NCBI GenBank assembly: GCA_963744115.1
Contig: CAVUSI010000003.1
Coordinates: 558,001 to 622,000 of the forward strand
Direction of reading: 5' to 3'
Origin: Chersky-267 sp963744115
GTDB lineage: Bacteria > Chloroflexota > Limnocylindria > Limnocylindrales > CSP1-4
DNA length: 64,000 nucleotides
In this document: positions 33,657 to 41,494 of the stretch, piece by piece
Position numbering within the stretch: the first letter of the stretch is position 1
Layout of the letters: the number at the start of each line of letters is the position of its first letter
Program-made: the position numbers and the translations under genes
The notes under the pieces: model-generated
Told to the model about the DNA's origin: nothing
Seen by the model: only the letters and a program-made list of their open reading frames with translations
Databases searched by the model: none

Positions 33657-35368
33657 CGGGTCGCCAGGCTCTCCGGCGACGCTCCGGCCGCCAGGCGCCG
33701 GAGGTCGTCGAGGATCCGGTCGATGTCCGCCTCGGTGGCGAGGTGGTTGACGATGCCCGCCCGCAGCCAGGTCGCCCCGCGCAGGACGGTCGTGCCGACC
33801 CAGGCGTCGCCCGAATCGACGAGCGCCTTCTGGAGGCGGTCCTGGTGCCGGTCGAGCTCGTCCGGAGCAAGCCGCGCCACGGCCGCGGCCCCACCCGGCA
33901 GGTGGCGGAAGCAGACCACGGACAACTCCGGCTCCTCGGGCAGCACCTCGAAGTCGTCGGCCTCCGCGCAGCGCCGGGCGAGGTAGGCCGCCAGGTCGTC
34001 GTTGGCTTCGACGAGCCGCCCGAACCCGCGCGTCCCGAGATGCTTCCAGCTCATCCACAGCTTGAGGGCGCGCCAGCGACGGGTCCCCTCGAGCGAGCGC
34101 TGGTAGAAGTTGAGCTGCTCGGCATCCTCGTGGGCGACGTCCTGGGCCTCGGCAGTGGGATCGGCCGCGACGCCGGGCGTCTCACCGCCGCGGTAGTACT
34201 CGGGGGCGTGGTGATAGACATCGAGGAGGTCGTCCCCTCGTCGGACCAGCAGCCCGCCGATGTCGTAGGCCTGGAAGAACCACTTGTGGGGGTCGATCGT
34301 GACGCTGTCGGCGCGATCGAGGCCCGGCACGCGCGACCGATCGCGCTCGGACAGGAGAGCGCCCCCGCCGTACGCCGCGTCGACGTGCAGCCACAAGCCC
34401 TCACGCCGCGCGACGTCCGCAAGCTCCTCGGTCAGGTCGACCGAGCCGGTGTTGGTCGACCCGGCCACGCCCGAGATGAGCCAGGGGACGAGCCCGGCCG
34501 CCCGATCCTCGGCGACGGCGCGGGCGACCGCCTCGCCGCGCAGCCGGAACCGCTCGTCGGCGGGGACGAGATGGAGCGTCCCGGCCGGGAAGCCGAGCTC
34601 ATCGAGAGCGCGGGCGATCGAGAAATGCGCCTGATCGGACGCGTAGGCGCGGACACCCTCGAGCTGCGCGCCGCGCGGCGGGCCGTCGAGCCCGAGGATC
34701 CGCCGCAGGTGGATGTCGCGGGCGACGGTCATCGCCATCAGGTTGGCCATGACCCCGCCGGAGGTCAGGATCCCGAAGCTCGCCGGGCCGAAGCCGACCA
34801 GGTCGCACAGCCAGCGCCCGACCTCCTCCTCGACGAACGCGCCGATCGGGCCGGCATGCCAGACGTCGACGCCCTGGTTGGCGAACTGGGCAAGCAGCTC
34901 ACCGACGATCGACATCGCCAGCGGCGGTGGGGTGAAGTAGCTCAACGTCCGCGGATGCCAGGAGTTGAGCTGGTGCGGCGCTAACCGCCGCCGGAATTCG
35001 TCGAGGATCTCGGCCGATGCGATCGGTTCCATCGGAGCGGACCCCGGACCGGGGCTCGGTCCCGGACCAGTGCTCTGTCGCGGACCGCCGCCGCCGGCGG
35101 GCGGGGAGGGCGCGTCCGCCGCGGCGCCTCCGTAGAACTCCTCGCGGAGCTCGGCATACCCGGTCGGCGTGCCCGTTGAGCGCCGGAGGGCCTCGTCGTA
35201 CAGGTAGTCGAGGGCGGTCTTCCACGCGGCCGTCCCGAGGTCCTCGAGGGCGGTGCGCGACGTCGCCTCGTCGTCGATGCCGATGAGCCCGGGCTCGGGG
35301 TGCCAGCCGAAGCGCGACGCCGCGGACGGACGCGCAGCGGGCTGGGGCGGTGGCGGGCGATCCGGCAT
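33653..35368 (-). CDS. PLP-dependent group II amino-acid decarboxylase
   Basis: Probable decarboxylase of an aromatic amino acid, glutamate, aspartate or 2,4-diaminobutyrate. The 571-aa protein has the group II features HPRTLSYFTPPPLAM, GILTSGGVMANLMAM (PLP phosphate site), LHVDAAYGGGALL (PLP-ring Asp) and the Schiff-base lysine in TIDPHKWFFQ. A Pro/Gly-rich insert near residues 90-118 separates the N-terminal segment. The substrate cannot be assigned from sequence. The ATG at 35366-35368 follows TACCAT (35376-35381) by seven bases, so the operon mRNA is probably leaderless. Confidence 0.88.
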   Translation of the reverse strand: MPDRPPPPQPAARPSAASRFGWHPEPGLIGIDDEATSRTALEDLGTAAWKTALDYLYDEALRRSTGTPTGYAELREEFYGGAAADAPSPPAGGGGPRQSTGPGPSPGPGSAPMEPIASAEILDEFRRRLAPHQLNSWHPRTLSYFTPPPLAMSIVGELLAQFANQGVDVWHAGPIGAFVEEEVGRWLCDLVGFGPASFGILTSGGVMANLMAMTVARDIHLRRILGLDGPPRGAQLEGVRAYASDQAHFSIARALDELGFPAGTLHLVPADERFRLRGEAVARAVAEDRAAGLVPWLISGVAGSTNTGSVDLTEELADVARREGLWLHVDAAYGGGALLSERDRSRVPGLDRADSVTIDPHKWFFQAYDIGGLLVRRGDDLLDVYHHAPEYYRGGETPGVAADPTAEAQDVAHEDAEQLNFYQRSLEGTRRWRALKLWMSWKHLGTRGFGRLVEANDDLAAYLARRCAEADDFEVLPEEPELSVVCFRHLPGGAAAVARLAPDELDRHQDRLQKALVDSGDAWVGTTVLRGATWLRAGIVNHLATEADIDRILDDLRRLAAGASPESLATR

Positions 35369-35375
35369 CACCCGG

Positions 35376-35430
35376 ATGGTAGTGCGTCGGGATGCGCCCA
35401 CGGGCGGACGTGGCCCGGGTCCCGTATCGT
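35376..35430. promoter_or_regulatory. Divergent leaderless promoter pair
   Basis: Minus-strand TACCAT (35376-35381) ends seven bases from the PLP decarboxylase ATG. Plus-strand TATCGT (35425-35430) ends eight bases from the GTG at 35439. The two genes thus share a 70-base intergenic region with back-to-back start-proximal -10 boxes. No good -35 boxes are seen. Confidence 0.45.
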
Positions 35431-35438
35431 TGGCGCCC

Positions 35439-36020
35439 GTGACCGACGAATCCGACCCGTCCGCCCCCGCGCGACCCGAGCCGGCGACCGCGGGTCCGAC
35501 CCCCGAGGCCCCCGCGACCCCGTCGTCGTCCGTCCCGGGCCCGCACCGACCGTCCGGGTCGATCGTCCCGCAGCCCGTCCAGTACAAGGGCCAGCCGCTC
35601 GAGCCCGACCGGGGGCCCGGGCTCGGCTGCTTCCGGTTCCAGCTCGTCCTGCTGGTCGTCCTCATCCTGGTGACGCCGCTGAGCGTCGGACGGGTCCCCG
35701 ACATCGTCACCGCCGGGCTGCTGTTCCTGACGATCGCACTCCTGCTCGTCAGCGGTCAGACGATCATCTTCCTGCTCCGCCTCGTCGCAGCCGACCGTCG
35801 CGGCCGCCGGCAGCCCCTGGCGCCGAGGTCGCCCACGGTCGGCCAGCTCGAGGACGAACCGGGCCGACCGGCTGAAGCCGCCGGACCGCCGGTCGGAGCC
35901 GACGACGGGCCATCCGCGTCCCGTGAGGCCCCGGCCGTGGCGGATGGACCGTCGTCCGATCCCGCCTCGTCGCGACCCGACGAGCCGAGTCCGCCAAGCA
36001 CGGGCCCCGTGCGACAATAG
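35439..36020 (+). CDS. Two-helix membrane protein of unknown function
   Basis: A 193-aa protein that I do not recognise. A Pro/Ala/Ser-rich N-terminus (1-65) is followed by two membrane helices (about 70-88, FQLVLLVVLILVTPL, and 93-112, TAGLLFLTIALLLVSG) and an acidic, proline-rich C-terminal tail. The GTG start follows TATCGT by eight bases. It opens a plus-strand series running into pyrK-pyrD (gaps of 37 and 11 bases, then overlaps), so it may be co-expressed with pyrimidine genes without being functionally linked. Confidence 0.6.
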   Translation: MTDESDPSAPARPEPATAGPTPEAPATPSSSVPGPHRPSGSIVPQPVQYKGQPLEPDRGPGLGCFRFQLVLLVVLILVTPLSVGRVPDIVTAGLLFLTIALLLVSGQTIIFLLRLVAADRRGRRQPLAPRSPTVGQLEDEPGRPAEAAGPPVGADDGPSASREAPAVADGPSSDPASSRPDEPSPPSTGPVRQ

Positions 36021-36057
36021 CGGCCGATCAGCCGCCACCGAGGGAGGACCGTCGCCC

Positions 36058-36384
36058 GTGCCCGTGCTCGCGACCTATTTCTCGGTGCGCCGCGGACGCG
36101 ACCCGTTCTTCAAGTTCTTCATGCGGACGATCTTCCCCAAGCAGGTGAAGGAATACGAGGAGAAGTTCGGGATCAGGTTCCTCGGCTGGTACAACGTCGC
36201 CCATGGCTGGGATTTCGACAACGTGATCCTGCTGGACCTGCCGGACTACGCAACGCTCGACAAGCTCGAGAAGGACGAAGCCACCCGCGCCCTCGGGCAC
36301 CGGGCCGGTGAGTGGATCTTCGAGCGCCACCACTCGATGTTCCTCCGCGAGCGGATGGGCACCGACCTCGAATACCATCCGTAG
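36058..36384 (+). CDS. Small hypothetical protein
   Basis: A 108-aa protein with no family I can name. It is rich in aromatic and basic residues (YFSVRRGRDPFFKFFMRTIFPKQ, split here only for description) and shows an alternating strand/helix layout: FGIRFLGWYNVAHGWDFDNVILLDLPDYATLDKLEKDE resembles the dimeric alpha/beta-barrel fold of small monooxygenase-like proteins. The GTG at 36058 follows GGGAGG by about eight bases. It is 37 bases after the membrane protein and 11 before the next gene. Confidence 0.6.
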   Translation: MPVLATYFSVRRGRDPFFKFFMRTIFPKQVKEYEEKFGIRFLGWYNVAHGWDFDNVILLDLPDYATLDKLEKDEATRALGHRAGEWIFERHHSMFLRERMGTDLEYHP

Positions 36385-36395
36385 GAGGCCGATCG

Positions 36396-37346
36396 ATGGA
36401 CGACCGTAGCGAGCTCCTGGGAGCTCTCGCTTCCGACGCCGCCCTCGAGCGGAGCGACTTCCTGGTCAGCGCGACCGACCAGCTCAAGCGGTTCCTCGAG
36501 GCGAACGCCGAGCGGATCGCGGAGACCGGCGGCCTCACCCTGATCGACGACGACCCGGACTTCCTGTCGGTGGCACCGGACCTTACGTTCCGCAGTCGGA
36601 GCCGCTATCTCGACGACGCGACCGGCCAGTGGGTCAGCGAGACCGAGGTCATCGAGACCGCGGCCGAGCTGGTCGAGCTGTACAACCCCGCCGATGTCTA
36701 CGCCGCGTTCTCCGAGGCCGCTCGCGAGGCCGCCGGCCTCCCGCCGGAGCCGACCGGCGCGGAGGACCTCATGGAGGTCGCCCACCTCCCGAGCAGCGAC
36801 CTCGTCGGGCTCGATGGCGCCTATGCCGCCGCGGCCGACCAGTGGGCCGCCGGGGCGGAGGTCGCGCCCGAGCCCGCGGACGAGGAGACGGCCGCCCAGC
36901 GGCTGTACGACCTGGCGCTCTCCTTCCAGGAGCGGAGCCAGCAGTCCGAGGCGCGCCTCCTCGACGACTTCGCCGACGTCAGCTCCAATTTGACGGCCAA
37001 GCTGGGCGACGTCGTCGTGGTCGACGACGACGACGAGCGCCTGACGCTCAAGGCCGGGGTCGGCTTCCGGGCCGAGGTCGTCCCGGACGACGGCGACGGC
37101 GAGTGGCGGAACCTCATCGGCTCGGAGGACATCGTCGAGTTCTACGACCCGACCGACGTCTTCGGAGACCTCGCCGACGCGCTCGCGGAGGCCTACCCGG
37201 CGGTCGCGCCCGAGTACAAGCCCGATGCCTCGGGCGACGACGGCGCGGAGGATGGCGACATCGACCCCGAGGACGGCGACGACGAGCCACCCGAGGCCGC
37301 CGGCGGCGACGCTCACCCGGCTGGGGACAACCTCCCGCTCCCGTGA
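36396..37346 (+). CDS. Acidic protein with two copies of an unnamed module
   Basis: A 316-aa, strongly acidic cytoplasmic protein of unknown function. Two segments look like diverged copies. Copy one (about 45-115) contains LTLIDDDPDFLSVAPDLTFRS, VIETAAELVELYNPADVYAAF and EAAREAAG. Copy two (about 205-275) contains VVVVDDDDERLTLKAGVGFRA, IGSEDIVEFYDPTDVFGDLADALAEAYP. The shared core is D-D-D, a strand with F-R, then E-x-YxP-x-DV and a helix. The tail is almost entirely Asp/Glu/Gly/Pro. TAGGAGG precedes the ATG. The stop overlaps or abuts pyrK. Confidence 0.6.
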   Translation: MDDRSELLGALASDAALERSDFLVSATDQLKRFLEANAERIAETGGLTLIDDDPDFLSVAPDLTFRSRSRYLDDATGQWVSETEVIETAAELVELYNPADVYAAFSEAAREAAGLPPEPTGAEDLMEVAHLPSSDLVGLDGAYAAAADQWAAGAEVAPEPADEETAAQRLYDLALSFQERSQQSEARLLDDFADVSSNLTAKLGDVVVVDDDDERLTLKAGVGFRAEVVPDDGDGEWRNLIGSEDIVEFYDPTDVFGDLADALAEAYPAVAPEYKPDASGDDGAEDGDIDPEDGDDEPPEAAGGDAHPAGDNLPLP

Positions 37347-37348
37347 CG

Positions 37349-38206
37349 ATGCGCCTCGTCGCGGCGGAGCTCGTCGAGAGCCGGGAGATCCTGCCGCGTC
37401 AGTGGCTCCAGGCGTATCACGCTCCGCCGCTCGCGATCGGGTCCCGGGCCGGGCAGTTCGTCCACGTTCGGCCGGGTGACTTCTCGGGCCTGGTGCTGCG
37501 GCGCCCGTTCTCGTTCAACACCATCGACGCGGCGACCGGCGTCGTCACGATCCACTTCCGGACGATCGGTCGCGGGACCGACTGGTTCACTCACCTCCGG
37601 ACCGGCGACAGCGTCGACATGCTCGGGCCGCTCGGTCGCCCGTTCGAGGTCGATCCTCGCAGCCGGCACGTCCTGCTGATCGCCGGCGGCCTCGGGATCG
37701 CCGGCGTCCGGATGCTCGCCGACGAGGCGATCCGCGACGGTCGCCAGGTGGTCCTGCTGTTCGGGGCCGCCAGCGCGGGCGAGGTCTACCCCTCGAACCT
37801 GCTGCCCGACGAGGTCGAGTACGTCGTGGCGACCGACGACGGCTCGCTCGGTCATCGCGGGTACGTGACGGACCTGGTCACCGAGTACGAGGGCTGGGCC
37901 GACCAGGCGTTCGCCTGCGGCCCAGCTCCGATGCTGGCGGCCCTGGCGAGGCTGGCCGCGGGCCGGCGGGAGCGGCTCGGCGTCGCCAAGCTCGGTCGCA
38001 AGGGTGGCGGCAGGGCCGACGCACCCGGTTCGGCGGCGGCTCGTCGGAAGTCGTTCCTCCAGGTCTCGATGGAGCAGAACATGGGCTGTGCCGTGGGCGC
38101 GTGCCTCGGCTGCGTCGTGATGGGCACCTCGGGGCAGCCTCAGCGCGTCTGCCGCGAGGGTCCGGTCTTCGCGGCCGACGAGCTCGACTGGGAGGCGGGC
38201 TGGTGA
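37349..38206 (+). CDS. pyrK: Dihydroorotate dehydrogenase electron-transfer subunit
   Basis: Iron-sulfur flavoprotein that passes electrons from PyrD to NAD+. The 285-aa protein has the FAD-binding RPFSF (52-56), a nucleotide-binding IAGGLGIAGVRML near 111-123, and the [2Fe-2S] ligands Cys247, Cys252, Cys255 and Cys268 (C-x4-C-x2-C-x12-C). A basic insert of about 25 residues (211-235) precedes the cluster. The start could also be the GTG at 37343, overlapping the previous stop in GTGA. The stop overlaps pyrD in GTGA, which fits the heterotetrameric class 1B enzyme. Confidence 0.92.
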   Translation: MRLVAAELVESREILPRQWLQAYHAPPLAIGSRAGQFVHVRPGDFSGLVLRRPFSFNTIDAATGVVTIHFRTIGRGTDWFTHLRTGDSVDMLGPLGRPFEVDPRSRHVLLIAGGLGIAGVRMLADEAIRDGRQVVLLFGAASAGEVYPSNLLPDEVEYVVATDDGSLGHRGYVTDLVTEYEGWADQAFACGPAPMLAALARLAAGRRERLGVAKLGRKGGGRADAPGSAAARRKSFLQVSMEQNMGCAVGACLGCVVMGTSGQPQRVCREGPVFAADELDWEAGW

Positions 38207-39285
38207 AGGCGGGCAAGGCCGCGAGCAGCGGCAAGGCGCACGCCACCCGCCATCGGCCCGGCCGCGACCGGCGGCCCGGCCCGGTCGTGGAGCCGACCGG
38301 CGGGGGACCGCCCGCGGAGGTCGGGCGGATCGACCTGTCGGTCGAGCTCGCGCCCGGTCTCCGCCTCGACAACCCCATCCTGGTGGCCTCGGGTACGTTC
38401 GGCTACGGGATCGAATACGGGGATGTCGTCGACGTCCAGCGGCTAGGCGCGATCTGCTGCAAGGGGACGACGCTCAAGCCACGGATCGGCAACATCACGC
38501 CGCGGGTGACGGAGACGCCGGCCGGCATGCTCAACTCGATCGGCCTCCAGAACCCAGGCGTCGACGCGGTCATCGAGCGCTATGCGCCGACCTGGGCCGG
38601 CTGGCAGGTCCCGGTCATCGTCAACGTGGCCGGGGAGTCGGTCGAGGACTACGTCGAGGTCGCGCGCCGACTCGACGGGGTGCCCGGAGTCGCCGGGATC
38701 GAGCTGAACATCAGCTGCCCCAACGTCGGGAAGGGCGGCCTCCAGTTCGCCATCGACGCCGAAGCGGCCGGGGCGGTCACGGCAGCCGTGCGTCGCGCGA
38801 CCGACCTGCCGCTCCTCGTCAAGCTGTCGCCGAACGTGGCCGACGTGCGGCCGATCGCCAGGGCGATCGAGAAGGCGGGCGCCGACGCGATCACGGCCAT
38901 CAACACGCTGTCGGGGATCGCCGTCCGCCCCGATCGGTCCCGGCCGCTCCTGGGCAACATCTACGGCGGCCTGTCCGGGCCGGCGATCAAGCCGGTCGCC
39001 CTGCGGATCGTCTACGAGGTCGCCCAGGTCGTCGATATCCCCATCGTGGCGATCGGCGGCGTCTCGGAGCTCGCTGATGCCCTCGACTACTTCGCCGTCG
39101 GGGCGTGCGCGGTCCAGGTCGGGACCGCGGTCTTCGCCGACCCGACGCTGCCGATCCGGATCATCGACGGCCTCGAGGCGGAGTGCCGGCGCCGGGGGAT
39201 CGACTCGTTCAGACCGCTTGTCGGGACCGCCCTTCCGAGGAAGCCGGGGGCATCGTCGGCCAAGGGCGTGGAGTATCGGCCGTGA
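38203..39285 (+). CDS. pyrD: Dihydroorotate dehydrogenase, class 1B catalytic subunit
   Basis: Oxidises dihydroorotate to orotate with NAD+ through PyrK. The 360-aa FMN barrel has VASGTFGYGIEYGD near 61-74, KGTT and NSIGLQNPGV, the catalytic Cys172 in NISCPNVGKGG (class 1 uses Cys where class 2 uses Ser), KLSPNV, and GGVSELADALDYFAVGACAVQVGTA at the end. An N-terminal extension of about 40 basic residues is unusual. The GTG start overlaps the pyrK stop. Confidence 0.94.
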   Translation: MKAGKAASSGKAHATRHRPGRDRRPGPVVEPTGGGPPAEVGRIDLSVELAPGLRLDNPILVASGTFGYGIEYGDVVDVQRLGAICCKGTTLKPRIGNITPRVTETPAGMLNSIGLQNPGVDAVIERYAPTWAGWQVPVIVNVAGESVEDYVEVARRLDGVPGVAGIELNISCPNVGKGGLQFAIDAEAAGAVTAAVRRATDLPLLVKLSPNVADVRPIARAIEKAGADAITAINTLSGIAVRPDRSRPLLGNIYGGLSGPAIKPVALRIVYEVAQVVDIPIVAIGGVSELADALDYFAVGACAVQVGTAVFADPTLPIRIIDGLEAECRRRGIDSFRPLVGTALPRKPGASSAKGVEYRP

Positions 39286-39323
39286 CGCCGGATGCCCCGC
39301 CGGCTCGTTCCCGGACCGACCGC

Positions 39324-39329
39324 TAGACT
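39324..39329 (+). promoter_or_regulatory. Leaderless promoter box of pyrE
   Basis: TAGACT ends eight bases before the pyrE ATG at 39338. It is the same hexamer as the -10 before pyrR (26342). pyrE therefore seems to have its own promoter and to lack PyrR control through a leader. Confidence 0.5.
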
Positions 39330-39337
39330 GTCCCGCG

Positions 39338-40039
39338 ATGACCACCATCCGCCCCGCCCTCGAGGCCGCCGCCCGGGCGGCGATCGCCGAGCGCACCGAG
39401 CAGCTGTTCCGCCGATCGGGCGCCTTGCGCGACGGTCACTTCCAGCTCAAGAGCGGTCGCCACTCGAGCGCGTACCTGGAGAAGTTCCAGGTCCTCCAGG
39501 ACACGGCCGCGACGAGCGAGCTGTGCGGCTTCTGGGCCACGGCGCACCGCGGGGACGATGGGATGCCGTCCGTCGGCCTGATCGCCGGTCCGACGACCGG
39601 CGGCGTCATCCTCGCCTTCGAGACCGGCCGACAGCTGGGGATCCGGGCGATCTTCGCCGAGGAGGTCCGGGGCGACGACGGCGTCGTCCGGCGTGAGTTC
39701 CGACGCGGCTTCACCATCGAGCGCGGCGAGCGGGTCGTCCTCGTCGACGACATCCTGACGACCGGTGGCTCGCTGCTGGCGATGATCCCGGCCGTCGAAG
39801 CGGCCGGGGGCGAGATCGTGGACTGCCACGTCCTGGTCGATCGGTCGGGCGGGATGACCACGCTGACCTCGCCCGTGAGCGGGCGCGTCTACCCGCTCAG
39901 CGCCCTGTGGGTCCTCGACCTGCCCACGTTCGAGGCCGGCCCCGGGACCTGCCCGCAGTGCGCCCGGGGGACCCCGATCACCGTACCGGGGAGCGCCGGG
40001 GCGACCGGCAGCACCGACGTGGCCGGCGGCCCCGGGTGA
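39338..40039 (+). CDS. pyrE: Orotate phosphoribosyltransferase
   Basis: Makes OMP from orotate and PRPP. The 233-aa type I PRT has HFQLKSGRHSSAYLEKF near 34-50, the PRPP loop VVLVDDILTTGGS (133-145) and GPTTGGV. A C-terminal extension contains CPQCARGTPI, a possible metal-binding Cys-x2-Cys. The extension is similar to that of thermophile/Chloroflexota PyrE proteins as I recall. The catalytic loop (EEVRGDDGVVRREFRRGF) has an extra acidic stretch. It lies 52 bases after pyrD. Confidence 0.92.
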   Translation: MTTIRPALEAAARAAIAERTEQLFRRSGALRDGHFQLKSGRHSSAYLEKFQVLQDTAATSELCGFWATAHRGDDGMPSVGLIAGPTTGGVILAFETGRQLGIRAIFAEEVRGDDGVVRREFRRGFTIERGERVVLVDDILTTGGSLLAMIPAVEAAGGEIVDCHVLVDRSGGMTTLTSPVSGRVYPLSALWVLDLPTFEAGPGTCPQCARGTPITVPGSAGATGSTDVAGGPG

Positions 40040-40440
40040 CGATCCCGGTAGGCGGTCGCCTCCTCGCGGTCGTCGTGATCGTCGCGGCGGTCCTGGCCGG
40101 TTGTTCCGGCGCGGCCGAGACGCCGCCGGTCGCGGCGTTCACTCGCCCGCCGGCGAGCTCGATCCAGGCCGGCGCGCCGACGGCTTCAGACCTGCCGGAT
40201 TCGCCGATCGCCGGCGTGCTGACCTCGATCGACGCGACCGGGCTCACCGAAGTCCACGGATTCACCCTGCGGACCGTCGCCGGCCAGGATCTGACGTTCG
40301 TGATGGGCACGCTCGAGAACGGCGACGAGTTCCCGCCGGGGCACCTCAACGAGCACCTGGCCGCCGTCGCGCCGGTCCTCGTCTACTTCAAGGTCGAGGA
40401 CGGGAAGCTCGTGGTCTACCGCCTCGAGGACGCGCCGTAG
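40036..40440 (+). CDS. Small lipoprotein of unknown function
   Basis: A 134-aa protein with a signal peptide ending VLAGC (Cys near residue 23), a Ser/Ala/Pro spacer and a compact beta-rich domain: IAGVLTSIDATGLTEVHGFTLRTVAG, TFVMGTLENGDEFPPGHLNEHLA and VLVYFKVEDGKLVVYRLED. The domain looks like a small OB-type or DUF5666-like fold, which I cannot confirm. The GTG start overlaps the pyrE stop in GTGA, so it is co-transcribed with pyrE. It converges with the thioredoxin-like gene (19-base gap). Confidence 0.6.
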   Translation: MTIPVGGRLLAVVVIVAAVLAGCSGAAETPPVAAFTRPPASSIQAGAPTASDLPDSPIAGVLTSIDATGLTEVHGFTLRTVAGQDLTFVMGTLENGDEFPPGHLNEHLAAVAPVLVYFKVEDGKLVVYRLEDAP

Positions 40441-40459
40441 GCGGGTCGCCTGGCCGCCG

Positions 40460-41439
40460 CTACCGGGCGGCGGCGATCGCGGCCTTGAGCTCGTCGGCGC
40501 CGACGACCGCCTCGAATGAGCCCTTGACGATCCCGTTCCCGTCGACGACGAAGACCCACGGCTCCGACAGGATCCCCCAGGCGTTCGTCACGTCGGTCGC
40601 CTGGAGCTGGTTGTCCTCGCTGAGGATCGGCTGGAGCCGGCCGTCGGTGAACTGGAGCTTGTAGGGCTCGACGTTGATGAAGGTCATCCCCGGTTCGTCC
40701 TTGGCGACCGCCTTGACCCCGTTGAGGGTCGGGCCGCATTGCGCCGTCCGGCAGAACCCGGGGGTGGCGAACACGAGCACGAACGGCTCGTGCTTGGCCA
40801 GGGCGGCGTCGACCGAGGTCGTATAGAAGGACGGATCCGGGCTCGTGTCGGTCGACAGCTTCTTCGGGTCGCCGCCGACATCGGCCAGCGTCGGCGTCCT
40901 GGTCGACGGCGCCTTGCCGCCGAGCGGGATCGCGTAGCCCGTGGGCGTGACCTGCATCGACAATGACACGGTCCCGTCCACCTGCGCCCCGTCCATGCCC
41001 TTGCCGTGCGCGTCCACGTCGAGGCTCCAGTCGCCGGCGGTCGGGAAGTCGACATCGACCGCATAGACACCCCGCTCGTCGGGGATGGCCCAGATGAACC
41101 GCGCTGCGGTCGGTGCCGGCGAGCTGCCGGGCGCCGCGCTCGCTCCAGATGACGCGCCCGCCGCCGGTGTGAACGTCACACCGACCTTGAGGTCCGGGCC
41201 GCCGATCGTCTTCGTCCCCGACGCGTCGAGGATCCCGAAGATGAATCGGTTCGGCCCCACGATCGCCTCGGAGGAGATGATCCGGGGCACGAACGGCAGC
41301 TTGCCGCCGACCGTCGAGGGGGCCGCTGAGGACCCGGCCGCGCCGCCGCTCCCATGGTTCCCGCCGCGCTGCAGGCGGCGATGATGATGGCCAGGACGGC
41401 GAGCGCGACGACCGAGCCCAGGCGCTTCGGGGGATGCAT
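40460..41439 (-). CDS. Lipoprotein with C-terminal thioredoxin-like domain, frameshifted near the N-terminus
   Basis: The N-terminus (MHPPKRLGSVVALAVLAIIIAACS) is a lipoprotein signal. About 26 codons in, one base is missing near 41361-41368, and the rest continues in another frame: GGKLPFVPRIIS, an Ig-like segment AIPDERGVYAVDVDFPTAGDW, then a redoxin domain with VLVFATPGFCRTAQCGPTLNGVKAV and EPWVFVVDGNGIVKGSFE. The active-site pair is spaced Cys-x5-Cys (FCRTAQC), unlike CxxC. Similar proteins supply copper or redox chemistry to cytochrome oxidase, and ctaA-ctaB lies divergently 56 bases away. TAGGAT (41446-41451) ends six bases before the ATG. Confidence 0.7.
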
Positions 41440-41482
41440 GGCCGCATCCTACCCGTGGTCGCTCATCCCCGCCGTGGGCGGC

Positions 41483-41488
41483 TAGAAT
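41483..41488 (+). promoter_or_regulatory. Leaderless promoter box of ctaA-ctaB
   Basis: TAGAAT, one base from the TATAAT consensus, ends six bases before the GTG at 41495. The opposite-strand TAGGAT at 41446-41451 serves the divergent thioredoxin-like gene. Confidence 0.5.
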
Positions 41489-41494
41489 GCCCCG

